From Chondromyces crocatus (GTDB lineage Bacteria > Myxococcota_A > Polyangia > Polyangiales > Polyangiaceae): 64,000 nt of DNA. Both the position numbers and the translations under genes were made by a program. A model generated the notes under the pieces. It was not told where the DNA came from, did no database searches, and was given only the letters and a program-made list of their open reading frames with translations. Location: NCBI RefSeq assembly GCF_001189295.1, contig NZ_CP012159.1, positions 9,594,501 through 9,658,500 of the forward strand. The letters run 5' to 3'. Positions 39,982 through 47,998 of this stretch are shown piece after piece (position 1 is the first letter of the stretch; the number at the start of each line of letters is the position of its first letter).

Positions 39982-41235
39982 ATGTTCCTCGACGCGCCAG
40001 CAAGCACTGACCCCACCGACCCGCTCTCGGTCGACCGCAACCATGCCGAGGCCTTCATCCTCACGCTCGCCGAGGCCATGCACGCCCACGGCGTCGCCGC
40101 GCACCGCATGGAAGGCCTCCTCACCCTGGTCGCCGCCCGGCTCGGCATCGAGGCGCGCTTCTACTCCACGCCCACCGCCGTGCTCGCCTCGTTCGGCGCC
40201 CTGGCCGAGGGGCACACCTGTCTCGTGCGCGTGCAGCCGGGCGCCATCAACCTGGAGAAGGTCTCGCTTCTCTACGAGATCACCGTGCGCGTCATCCGCG
40301 GCGAGCTGGGGCCCGACGCTGGCCGCACCGAACTCGACGCCGTCATCCGCGCCCAGGCTCGCTACGGTCCACCCTGGGCCATCCTCGCCTCGGCCGTCTT
40401 CTCCGCGGCCGCGGCCATGCTCTTCGGCGGAGGCCTCCGCGAGATCGTCGCCTCCGGTGCCGTCGGCCTCCTCGTCGGCGGCATCGTGCAGGCCATGCGC
40501 CGCATCTCGGCCCGCTCCGCCGTGGTCGAGCCCGTCGTCGCCGCCGTCGCCGCCATCGCCGCAGCCCTCATCGCGCGCGCCACGGGCCCCCTCTCCACCC
40601 TCGTCGTCACCCTCGCCGGCGTGGTCATGCTCCTGCCCGGCCTCGGCATCACCATCGCCATGACCGAGCTGGCCACGCGCAACCTCGCCTCCGGCACGGC
40701 GCGCTTCTCGGGCGCCCTCGTGCAGCTCGCCGGCCTCGGCTTCGGCGTCGCCTTCGGCACGGCGCTCATCCGCCTCCTGCCCGCGCTCCCCCCGCCGCCC
40801 CCGCCCACCGCGTGGAGCTTCCTCGAGCTGACCTGCGCCATCATCCCCGCAGCCTTCGCCGTCTCGACCTACCTCCAGACCCGCCCCCGCGATCTGAAGT
40901 GGATCCTCGGCGCCTGCCTCCTCGGGTTCGCCAGCACGCGTCTCGGCGGCGTCCTCTTCGGACCCGAGCTCGGCGCGTTCCTCGGCGCCCTCGTGCTCGG
41001 TCTGGCCAGCAACACCCTCGCCCGCACCCTCGACCGCCCGGCCTCTGTCGCGCTCGTCCCTGGCTTGCTCCTCCTCGTCCCCGGAAGCCTGGGGTTCCGC
41101 GGTGTCGTCTCCATGCTGGAGAACGACATGGCCTCCGGCGCCGAGGCGACCTTCAAGGCCGGGCTGATCTCCATCTCCCTCGTCGCGGGCGTTCTGTTCG
41201 CCAACCTGTGGCTTCCACCGCGCCGCTCGCTGTGA
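39982..41235 (+). CDS. threonine/serine exporter (ThrE) family protein
   Basis: A 417-aa membrane protein fusing the two ThrE modules. Residues about 15-130 are the cytosolic N-terminal DUF1212 part (FILTLAEAMHAHGVAAHRME, then VQPGAINLEKV). From about 135 there are roughly ten hydrophobic segments, including LASAVFSAAAAMLF and the C-terminal ThrE_2 half with GLLLLVPGSLGFRGV and a last helix ISISLVAGVLFANLWL. The family exports threonine and serine by proton-driven transport in actinobacteria; related proteins in other groups are less well defined. An in-frame ATG at 39919 would lengthen the N-terminus; the ATG at 39982 fits the family better. Confidence 0.88.
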   Translation: MFLDAPASTDPTDPLSVDRNHAEAFILTLAEAMHAHGVAAHRMEGLLTLVAARLGIEARFYSTPTAVLASFGALAEGHTCLVRVQPGAINLEKVSLLYEITVRVIRGELGPDAGRTELDAVIRAQARYGPPWAILASAVFSAAAAMLFGGGLREIVASGAVGLLVGGIVQAMRRISARSAVVEPVVAAVAAIAAALIARATGPLSTLVVTLAGVVMLLPGLGITIAMTELATRNLASGTARFSGALVQLAGLGFGVAFGTALIRLLPALPPPPPPTAWSFLELTCAIIPAAFAVSTYLQTRPRDLKWILGACLLGFASTRLGGVLFGPELGAFLGALVLGLASNTLARTLDRPASVALVPGLLLLVPGSLGFRGVVSMLENDMASGAEATFKAGLISISLVAGVLFANLWLPPRRSL

Positions 41236-41398
41236 CCCATCACGGCGCGTCCGCGGGTCGCGCCCGAGCGCGTACCGAGCGCGTACCGAGCGCCGAGGAA
41301 TGCAGGCCTCATCGACGTCGAGATGTCATGCCTCCACGCCTTCGATGAAGCGGATGGATCGGAACACCACTTCCTTTTATCGTTCCGGGTGCTGGTCG

Positions 41399-41794
41399 AT
41401 GATGACACCTCGCCTGCTCTACCTCGCGCTCATGATCTGCAGCCCCGTCGCGTGCAGCGACCAACCCCAGGCGCCACAGGACACCGCGGGCCGAGCGGCC
41501 AGCACGACGTCTACGAGCCAGACCGTGTCAGCGGAACCTCCGCCACCGAGCCCTCCGTCACCACCTCCCCCCAGCGACGGCATCGCCTGTGCCACCGACG
41601 CAGACTGCCCAGTGCTGCCATGCGGACCGTGCACGCCGGGGCTCGTCATCACGAAAGACCTCCTGCAAGGCGCGAAGTGTTACGTGAACCCCTGCAAGAA
41701 TGCAGCGTCCACCTGCAATGCGCAGCGGGTCTGCGTGACCCACGCGTCGACCGAAAAGAACCCAGCGGTCGGGGGTAACCCCGCCAAACGCTGA
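41399..41794 (+). CDS. small Cys-rich secreted lipoprotein, unknown function
   Basis: Predicted 131 aa starting at tandem ATGs (41399/41402). A hydrophobic leader ends at SPVAC; the lipobox is imperfect because Pro replaces the usual -3 hydrophobic residue. A disordered Pro/Ser/Thr segment (residues about 25-60) leads to a small domain with eight Cys (CATDADC, CGPCTPG, CYVNPC, CNAQRVC), likely four disulfides. Such Cys-knot tails occur in many myxobacterial secreted proteins. It converges with the threonine aldolase gene over a hairpin. Confidence 0.7.
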   Translation: MMTPRLLYLALMICSPVACSDQPQAPQDTAGRAASTTSTSQTVSAEPPPPSPPSPPPPSDGIACATDADCPVLPCGPCTPGLVITKDLLQGAKCYVNPCKNAASTCNAQRVCVTHASTEKNPAVGGNPAKR

Positions 41795-41800
41795 TTGGCT

Positions 41801-41820
41801 GCCGACGAGTCCGCGTCGGC
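41801..41820. terminator. bidirectional hairpin between convergent genes
   Basis: GCCGACG (41801-41807) and CGTCGGC (41814-41820) form a perfect 7-bp stem with a 6-nt loop in the 31-bp gap between a plus-strand and a minus-strand stop. No T tract. Confidence 0.55.
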
Positions 41821-41825
41821 GCTCC

Positions 41826-42959
41826 TCACAACGTCAACCCATGGCAGCTCCCTGACGCCGCCGCCCCCGCAGCGCTCGCCATGAGGGACTCGAAGATCTG
41901 CCCGATCTCCTCGGTGTCGAGGGTGAGCCCGGCCTTGCCGACGCTCAGCTCGACGCGCTGGACCGAGGGCACGCCGGTGCGCATCGTCCTCTGGAAAAGC
42001 CAGATCTTCGTCTCATCGGCGATCTCGAGCGCGGCACGCTCCAGTCGCTCCGCAGGAGCGCGAAGCGCGAGGTGCATCATGTTGGTGTGGGGCGGGTCGG
42101 GGACGATCTCGACGCCGGGGATGCGCGCGAGACGCGCAGCGATGGCCACGGCTTTGTCACGGTAGTCGGCCATCCTGGGGAGGTGCTCGGCGAGGCCCGC
42201 GCGGGCCGCGAGCGCATAGGGGTACAGCGCAAACAGGTTGCCTCCATGGCGCCGCTGCCAGACGCGCGACTCGGCGATGAAATCCTCGGGGCCCGCGAGG
42301 AGGCACCCGGAGATGCCTCCGAGGCCCTTGTACGTGGAGACGTAGACCGAATCGAAGAGGCCCGCGATCTCCGCGTAGGGGCGGCCGTAAAAGGGGGCGC
42401 TCTCCCAGAGCCGGGCGCCGTCGAGATGCAGGGTGACGCCATGCGCGGTGGCCCAGGCGCGGATGGCGAGCAGCTCCTCCCAGGGGGGCAAGAGGCCACC
42501 CAGCTCGCGCTGCGGAAGCTCCAGGAGGAGCGCGGCGATGGGCTCGCGCAGACGCGCGAGGTCGGCGGGCTGGAGCAAGGCGTGCTCACCACCGACGAGG
42601 ATCGCGGAAAGGTGGTGCAGGCGCTCGTAGGCGCGCTCTTCGTGCATCTCCAGGTGGCTCCGCGGGTGGAAGGCGACCACGGGCAGGCGGCGGCGATCAC
42701 ACCAGATGCGCAGGGCGATCTGCTGCGCCATGGTGCCGCTCGGCATGAAGACGGCGGCCTCTTTGCCGAGCAGCTCGGCGACCTCGCGCTCGACGTCGTG
42801 AAGGAGAGCCCCTTCCCCGTAAACGTCCTGTTCGACGTCGGGCGGGGTGAGCGCTGCAAGCGCGGCGAGACGCGCAGCAGGGCGACGATCCGCCGGGGCG
42901 TCGTTTCCGAAGGCGCGCGTGCATCGGGCGCGGATGGCATGGAAGTCCAGCTCGGTCAT
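41826..42959 (-). CDS. threonine aldolase / beta-eliminating lyase family PLP enzyme
   Basis: A 377-aa fold-type I PLP enzyme resembling low-specificity threonine aldolases (L-threonine to glycine and acetaldehyde). Features in order: YGEGALLHDVEREVAELLG, the phosphate-binding FMPSGTMAQQ (about 71-80), Asp180 in HLDGARLW, and Lys211 in VSTYKGLGG as the Schiff-base Lys. Cytosolic. The gene begins two bases after the stop of the unknown 251-aa gene and is the last in the run that starts with the toxin VgrG. Metabolic linkage to T6SS is not expected, so it may be co-transcribed by position only. A weak AAGG is near the ATG at 42959. Confidence 0.88.
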   Translation of the reverse strand: MTELDFHAIRARCTRAFGNDAPADRRPAARLAALAALTPPDVEQDVYGEGALLHDVEREVAELLGKEAAVFMPSGTMAQQIALRIWCDRRRLPVVAFHPRSHLEMHEERAYERLHHLSAILVGGEHALLQPADLARLREPIAALLLELPQRELGGLLPPWEELLAIRAWATAHGVTLHLDGARLWESAPFYGRPYAEIAGLFDSVYVSTYKGLGGISGCLLAGPEDFIAESRVWQRRHGGNLFALYPYALAARAGLAEHLPRMADYRDKAVAIAARLARIPGVEIVPDPPHTNMMHLALRAPAERLERAALEIADETKIWLFQRTMRTGVPSVQRVELSVGKAGLTLDTEEIGQIFESLMASAAGAAASGSCHGLTL

Positions 42960-42961
42960 GG

Positions 42962-43717
42962 TCAGCCCTTGGGGGCCAGGCGATAGAAATGGAGCCACAC
43001 GTCGCCCTTGGCGACATCGCCCCCGCCCACGTTATGGAACGGGCCGTACGACCTGGCGATCTCCATCCGCTGCATGGCGCCGGGGTGGGTCTCGGGTTTG
43101 TCCGCCTCCGAGGAGAGGTAGAACCACTGCACGCGCTCATCGATCTCGGCTTCGAGGTCCGGAAAGTTCTCGATGCAGTGGTACGGCTTCAGCATCTGGT
43201 CGATGTTGCCCGTGCTCGGTTTCGCCTTCCTCACGTGGCTGTTGCGCTTGGCCACATCATCGACCGCGGCGCGCGCCCGGAGCAGGGAGCACAGCTTCTC
43301 TTGCTCCCACTTGGCCGGGCTGTAGAGGTTCTTGTTCGACGGGTAGATTCCGGCCGTCTCTCCCCACGACACCTCGCTCAGCGTCAGCGTGCCCGTGGTC
43401 CTCACCTCGCAGGGCGAGACCGGGTGATCCACGATCTGGATCAGCTCGATCGAGCCGCTCACCAGCGCGTCGGCGAGTGGCGCCCAGGGGTCGTCATCGA
43501 GGCGCCCGCGCGCGGACCAGGGCGCTCCGCCGCGCACGTCCTCGGCCGCGGCCTGCAGGACGTCGACGTTGCCCGTCTGCAAGAGGAAGCCGCTCAGGAA
43601 CGCGCTCGCCTCGTGATGGCTCGCGAAGTGGATGCGCTCTCCCCCGCGCGCCGCCCCCCGCTCCACCAGGTGATACCGCTCCGCTCCTCGGTGCAACAAC
43701 CGGCGCTCGACGCTCAT
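42962..43717 (-). CDS. hypothetical protein in the VgrG-toxin operon
   Basis: A 251-aa protein with no recognised domain and no signal peptide or membrane segment. It begins with a basic stretch, has an aromatic/Gly-rich middle (GETAGIYPSNKNLYSPAKWEQ is longer than quoted motifs; note the LYSPAKWEQEKLCSLL helix), an acidic region around HCIENFPDLEAEIDERVQWF and ends GDVWLHFYRLAPKG. Its ATG overlaps the SUKH stop by four bases, and its stop is two bases before the aldolase start. The coupling to an effector-immunity pair suggests an accessory effector, second immunity protein or modifying factor, but nothing in the sequence decides this. Confidence 0.75.
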   Translation of the reverse strand: MSVERRLLHRGAERYHLVERGAARGGERIHFASHHEASAFLSGFLLQTGNVDVLQAAAEDVRGGAPWSARGRLDDDPWAPLADALVSGSIELIQIVDHPVSPCEVRTTGTLTLSEVSWGETAGIYPSNKNLYSPAKWEQEKLCSLLRARAAVDDVAKRNSHVRKAKPSTGNIDQMLKPYHCIENFPDLEAEIDERVQWFYLSSEADKPETHPGAMQRMEIARSYGPFHNVGGGDVAKGDVWLHFYRLAPKG

Positions 43718-44187
43718 CGCACTCCCTCCAGCTCCTCCTCGACGAGGCCGAGGAAGTACGCGCCGAAATCCGGCGCCAGCCGCTGTGTCCCGATCCGCGC
43801 AGGATCCTCGCCCAGGTTCATGGAGAGCACCGGCCCCTCCTCCCCCGAGGCCAGGATCTGCAAGCAGATCACCTCGTCGGGGGCTCGCCCCAGCATCACC
43901 AGATCGGCGGGCAGCTCGTGCTCGTCCCTGGCCCGCAGGGTCGCCCAGATGGCATCGGGCACCGACGACAGCTCGAAGTCGGTGTCGATGACCCCGTAGA
44001 TCTCCGCAGCGCCGAAGCTGCCTGCGCCGAGCGCCCCCACGAAGTGCCGGTACGTCGGCGGCAACCGGAGGCCCAGCGCCTTCTCGGCGGTCCTCACCAG
44101 CAGCTCCGTCCTCGGCCCGATGAACGAGGCCTCCTCGGCATGCTGGCCGATGAGGTCCAGCGCGCGCTCCAGGTCGCTCATGCTCAT
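43714..44187 (-). CDS. SUKH (SMI1/KNR4) immunity protein for the VgrG-LHH toxin
   Basis: A 157-aa SUKH-family protein: LERALDLIGQHAEEASFIGP start, then EKALGLRLPPTYRHFVGALGAGSFGAAEIYG, of which LRLPPTYRHFVGALGAG is the family core, and a C-terminal FGAYFLGLVEEELEG helix. SUKH proteins commonly neutralise nuclease toxins of the HNH/endonuclease VII group. The ATG (44185-44187) overlaps the VgrG stop as ATGA, and no other gene lies between, so it is the expected cognate antidote to the LHH domain encoded just upstream. A second ATG two codons in (44181) could also be used. Confidence 0.88.
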   Translation of the reverse strand: MSMSDLERALDLIGQHAEEASFIGPRTELLVRTAEKALGLRLPPTYRHFVGALGAGSFGAAEIYGVIDTDFELSSVPDAIWATLRARDEHELPADLVMLGRAPDEVICLQILASGEEGPVLSMNLGEDPARIGTQRLAPDFGAYFLGLVEEELEGVR

Positions 44188-46814
44188 CCCGTGCTCCCCT
44201 GGGCCTTCAGGTCCGCAGCCCGCTGCCGCCAGTAGGCGCGCCGCCAGGTATTGAACGCCTTGCGATCGATCCCCGAGGGGATGGTGCTCGGGTTGATGTG
44301 GATGATCCGGTCGTACCGCTTGTGGAACAGGTCCGCGACCTCGGCGATGGCGCCTTTGTCGCTCTGGATCAGGTGGTGCAAGTTCACCTCCACGCCATCG
44401 GGCCCCAGCGGCGCCAGGCCCTGGCTCATGCGCGACAGGTTGGACCGGCCGAGGCGATCGGTGTCGGTGGGGTCGATCAGGTCGTCCCGCTGGAAGACCT
44501 TCGTCTCCCGGAAGAGCAACGTGCGGCTCCAGCGCTTGCCTTCGGCGGAGGGCTTGGCCTCCATGAACGCCGCTACTGCAGCAAGGTGCTTCGACAGGGT
44601 GCTCAGGTCCTCGTCGGCGCGCGCGTCCTCCACCACGTCGGCCGGCAGGGGCTGCTTCAGCTCTCGCGCGGCGAGCGCCACCACCGGCCTCGCCACCCGC
44701 CGGGTCTTCCTGGGCGAGGCGCCCTCGTTGATCAGGACCATCGTCCCCTGGATGACGATGCCGGACTTCCCGATGCTGAGGAATCCGCCGCTTCCCTTCA
44801 CCGTCATGCCGTCACCGCCCTCGCCGACGAGCTGCTTGCCCGCGTGGTAGCTTGCGATCTCGCCAGTCTGAAGGGCGTATCGACCGCCTGTCTTCTCGTG
44901 GCTCTCCTCCATGAGGGACAGCGAGCGCCGATCGTCCACCTGCTCCCGGACGTCACCCTTCACGTGGACGTGCGAGGCCTTCTGGATCCACTCGCGCTTG
45001 TTCGCGCCGAGAATGAAGTCGAGCGTCTTGCCCAGGCGTGTCTGCTTGCTCCCCTCGACGCGGGCGCCCTTGTCCCGCTTCACCCACTTGCGCCGATCGC
45101 CGACGATGTAAGTCGTCCGGTTGATGGCGGTGTTCTCCGAGCGGTTCTGGAGGGTCACCTCGAACCGATCCACGCCCGTCGTCTCCGTCTCGTCCTCGGT
45201 CACATCCTTGCGACGGTCTCGGAGGACGGTGATGGTCTCGTCGTTCTTGATGAGGACGCGCTGGTTCTTCTCGGCCTGGTGGTAGAAAAGCTCGCTGCCC
45301 TTCCGGTCCTCGAACTTCAGCTCGTTGAACCCGCCCGAGCCGGGTGACGAGTCGCTCTTCCAGGTGCTGATCGTCTTGTTCTCGGGCAGCTTGTAGGGGA
45401 CGGGGTTCAGCGCGTTGAACAGCCGCCCGGTGATCACGGGCTGGTCGGGATCCCCATCGAGGAACGAGACGAGCACCTCCTGGCCCACCCGCGGGATGAC
45501 CATCGAGCCATACCCTCGACCGGCCCATCCCTGGCTGACGCGAATCCAGCAGGAGGCGAAGTCGTCGGCCTTGCCGTCTCGGTCCCAGGGGAACTGCACA
45601 CGGACCCGGCCGAACTCGTCGACGTGGATCTCCTGCACCTCCTGGCCGGTCTTCACGCCGACCACCGTCGCGGACTGCACGCCGTGAATGAGCGGCCGCG
45701 GCGTCACGGCAGCGGGACGGTACGGGTGCTCGGCGTACACGGTCTGCACCGTCGTGCTCCACTCGCGGGTGGGTGAACCCTCCGACGAGAAGGCCGTCAC
45801 GAGCAGCGAACGGCCAATGACGCCAGGATGCGCGTGCTCGGACACCGACAGGATCGAGCCCGGCCGCAGATCCAGCGCGTTCGTTCCGAACGACAGCGCC
45901 TGCTTTCCCGTCCTGGCCCCGGCGAGCAAGCGGGTCGCCTTCTCCTTGCCGTAACCCACGTCGTACCGAGCGATGCCCTTGTCGTCGGCCACCGGCGTAT
46001 CGCCACCCGAACCCAGCTCCGCCAGGTAGGTCCCCGGCTCGTAGTGCGCGAGCTCGTACTTGTCCTCGGGCGCCGTGGCCTTCGGGGCCTCCTCGGCGAG
46101 CTTCAGCGCCGGCCTCCGGAAATCGTAGTCCTGCAACACGAACGCGCCTGACCTGATCTCGTGCCCGAGCTTCACCTCGGTGACGAACTCCTTCTCGGCG
46201 GCCTGGTTGGCGTGCTCGTAATAGGGGAGCGGCGCGCCACGCGAGGCGCGGGTCTGCGGCTCGTCCCGGAACACCAGCTTGGTGCTGTCGGCCGTGTCCT
46301 CGAAGAGGAAGGTGATGCCAGCCTCTTCCAGAAGGCGGCAGACGAAGGCGAAATCGCTCTCGCCGTACTGGAGCTTGAACTCCAGCTTCGGGTAGCGCCC
46401 CCGGTCCACTTCCCACGTGGGCTCGATGCGCCACTCGGCGAGGAGTTTGTCGATGATGTCCGGGATGCTCAGGTGCTGGAAGATGCGGTGGGCGCTGCGA
46501 CGGGTGAGCAGCCACATCACCGGGGCGATGGTGAAGCGGTAGGTCGAGAGCACGGGCGGCAGCTCCGCCTGCTCCTGGATGGCGAACACACAGAGGCCCG
46601 CCCAGAGGCGCTCCGGGCGGTGAGCGAACGAGAGGCCATTGTCGACGCGCAGCGACGCGGCCTGGCCGACGATCGGCGACAGGTCGAGGCTCGGGTCCAG
46701 GCCTCGTGCCCAGACGTGGACGGTGAACAGGGACGAGAGGGCCTCGTGGACCACGAAGCGCCGCACCGTGAGCGAACTCGCGCCGGAGGCGAAGGAAAGC
46801 TGGAGCAGGGGCAT
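44184..46814 (-). CDS. specialised VgrG spike with C-terminal LHH nuclease toxin
   Basis: An 876-aa T6SS spike. Residues 1-370 are the gp27-like part (SLFTVHVWARGLD, WLLTRRSAHRIFQHLSIPDI); the OB fold starts near 396 (VDEFGRVRVQFPWDRDGK); a gp5-like repeat needle follows to about 690 (KLPENKTISTWKSDSSPGSG and later strands), then VINEG-type strands. The last about 90 residues are an LHH domain of the HNH/endonuclease VII group: NLSRMSQGLAPLGPDG (from about 791), Leu812-His813-His814, then SDKGAIAEVADLFHKRY and AYWRQRAADL. LHH domains are DNase toxin tips in polymorphic toxin systems, so this is an evolved VgrG whose payload would cleave DNA in a target cell. AGG ten bases upstream supports the start at 46814. 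The SUKH gene overlaps its stop. Confidence 0.9.
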   Translation of the reverse strand: MPLLQLSFASGASSLTVRRFVVHEALSSLFTVHVWARGLDPSLDLSPIVGQAASLRVDNGLSFAHRPERLWAGLCVFAIQEQAELPPVLSTYRFTIAPVMWLLTRRSAHRIFQHLSIPDIIDKLLAEWRIEPTWEVDRGRYPKLEFKLQYGESDFAFVCRLLEEAGITFLFEDTADSTKLVFRDEPQTRASRGAPLPYYEHANQAAEKEFVTEVKLGHEIRSGAFVLQDYDFRRPALKLAEEAPKATAPEDKYELAHYEPGTYLAELGSGGDTPVADDKGIARYDVGYGKEKATRLLAGARTGKQALSFGTNALDLRPGSILSVSEHAHPGVIGRSLLVTAFSSEGSPTREWSTTVQTVYAEHPYRPAAVTPRPLIHGVQSATVVGVKTGQEVQEIHVDEFGRVRVQFPWDRDGKADDFASCWIRVSQGWAGRGYGSMVIPRVGQEVLVSFLDGDPDQPVITGRLFNALNPVPYKLPENKTISTWKSDSSPGSGGFNELKFEDRKGSELFYHQAEKNQRVLIKNDETITVLRDRRKDVTEDETETTGVDRFEVTLQNRSENTAINRTTYIVGDRRKWVKRDKGARVEGSKQTRLGKTLDFILGANKREWIQKASHVHVKGDVREQVDDRRSLSLMEESHEKTGGRYALQTGEIASYHAGKQLVGEGGDGMTVKGSGGFLSIGKSGIVIQGTMVLINEGASPRKTRRVARPVVALAARELKQPLPADVVEDARADEDLSTLSKHLAAVAAFMEAKPSAEGKRWSRTLLFRETKVFQRDDLIDPTDTDRLGRSNLSRMSQGLAPLGPDGVEVNLHHLIQSDKGAIAEVADLFHKRYDRIIHINPSTIPSGIDRKAFNTWRRAYWRQRAADLKAQGSTG

Positions 46815-46833
46815 CGCTCGGGACCTTTCTCCT

Positions 46834-46875
46834 GCCGCCTCTTCCAGGGCGGCTCGCCGCCTCTTCCAGGGCGGC
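46834..46875. repeat. two identical 20-bp hairpin units before the toxin VgrG
   Basis: GCCGCCTCTTCCAGGGCGGC occurs at 46834-46853 and again, identical, at 46856-46875. Each copy has GCCGCC/GGCGGC arms and an 8-nt loop. They fill the spacer between the FHA-DUF4123 stop (46922) and the VgrG start (46814) and could attenuate transcription, insulate the toxin gene, or be a REP-like element. Confidence 0.7.
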
Positions 46876-46921
46876 ACGACGAACACCACGCAGAGACCGT
46901 CGACCCTCGTACCGACGACAC

Positions 46922-47998
46922 TCAGTCCGGGGCTTCGATGCCTCCCTCCGTCAGGCGCACGAACTCGCCCCGCTCGCCTTCGACGAGGAACGCGTCGAGG
47001 GATCCGAGCAAGGTGGCGCGCTCCTGGGCCGAGCAGGTGGGCCAGAACTCGCGGAGCACCTTGGGGTCGTAATAACGGAAGTAGAGCTTCTCGCCGGTAT
47101 CGTCGTCCTCGACCATGAGGAAGCGCCGCAGGTGCCGGCGCAGCTCGCGCCCGGACACGTCACCTTCGAGGAAGATCCCCCACCGCCGCCCCCAGCCCTC
47201 GCGCACGAGCTGGGCGAGGAGGCGCGAGTCCGACCGCAGCTCGACCAGGCGCGGGGCCACCTGGTCGAGCACCTCCCCCTTCACGCCCTCGTAGAGCGAG
47301 GTGTACTCCTCGATGGCCTCTTGCAAGACGGTCAAGATGCGCGGCGTCCGCGCGGCGTCGAGGACGACGTGCAGAGGGCGCGCTGTCGCCACGCGCTGAA
47401 GGAGGGGCAGGGCGGCCGTCGCAGCCTCGACCCGGGCAGCGTGGGCTTCGCGCGCTTGCCGGCGCTCCACGGCCCACACCTTGCGCAAGGCGGCCTCTGC
47501 CTCGCGCCGCGCTGCAGCCTCGGCAGCTTCTTCCTGCTCCTCGGGGGGCGGGGCACGCTCCTCGGCAGCGAAGGGAGGGGGTTCGCCATCGTCGCCGTCG
47601 TCTTCCTCCAGCTCGTCGTCGTCGCCGGCCTCGTCGTCGTCGCTCCCCGTGTGCTCCGTGTGGCCCTCGACATAGGCCACGAAGTCGGTGCTGCCCGCGC
47701 TGATCCAGGCGCCGTGGGACACCTCCGCCTCCTGCACGGGGTCGCCATGGAGGCGCGTCCCGCCGAGGCTGTTCAGGTCACGCAGGGTCGCCTTGCCGTC
47801 GACCCAGGTCAGCTCGAAGTGCTCGACCGAGATCTGCGGATCGTCAGCGATCACCAGCCCAGCGTCCGGGGAGCGACCTACCCGGAGGGAGCCACCGGGT
47901 GGAATCGTCCCCTTGGTACCCCGGCGCGGCCCGAGACGGATCTCCAGCAGGAGATGGGGGAAGGTGCTCATCGCCAGCGGAGGAGGAGGGACGCTCAT
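46922..47998 (-). CDS. FHA-DUF4123 fusion, T6SS effector adaptor
   Basis: A 358-aa cytosolic protein. Residues about 12-105 are an FHA domain (SLRVGRSPDAGLVI, ISVEHFELTW, DLNSLGGTRLHG), which binds phosphothreonine. An acidic, disordered stretch (about 110-175) leads to a C-terminal DUF4123 domain (about 195-350; GWGRRWGIFLEG, LRRHLRRFLMVEDDDTGE, FRYYDPKVLREFWPTC). DUF4123 proteins (Tap/TEC) bind and load effectors onto VgrG. The ATG at 47998 overlaps the Tle1 stop as ATGA. Position between a phospholipase and a toxin VgrG fits loading of one or both; fusion to FHA suggests phosphorylation-controlled loading. Fusion is seen; the control is inference. Confidence 0.88.
   Translation of the reverse strand: MSVPPPPLAMSTFPHLLLEIRLGPRRGTKGTIPPGGSLRVGRSPDAGLVIADDPQISVEHFELTWVDGKATLRDLNSLGGTRLHGDPVQEAEVSHGAWISAGSTDFVAYVEGHTEHTGSDDDEAGDDDELEEDDGDDGEPPPFAAEERAPPPEEQEEAAEAAARREAEAALRKVWAVERRQAREAHAARVEAATAALPLLQRVATARPLHVVLDAARTPRILTVLQEAIEEYTSLYEGVKGEVLDQVAPRLVELRSDSRLLAQLVREGWGRRWGIFLEGDVSGRELRRHLRRFLMVEDDDTGEKLYFRYYDPKVLREFWPTCSAQERATLLGSLDAFLVEGERGEFVRLTEGGIEAPD

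Noticed and set aside
41266-41293. Short tandem repeat GAGCGCGTACC after the exporter gene
   Set aside because: Only about two and a half 11-bp copies, with no link to a gene start; treated as slippage.
42962-43717. Unknown 251-aa protein as a second nuclease or amidase effector
   Set aside because: No catalytic motif could be seen, so it is listed as unknown.
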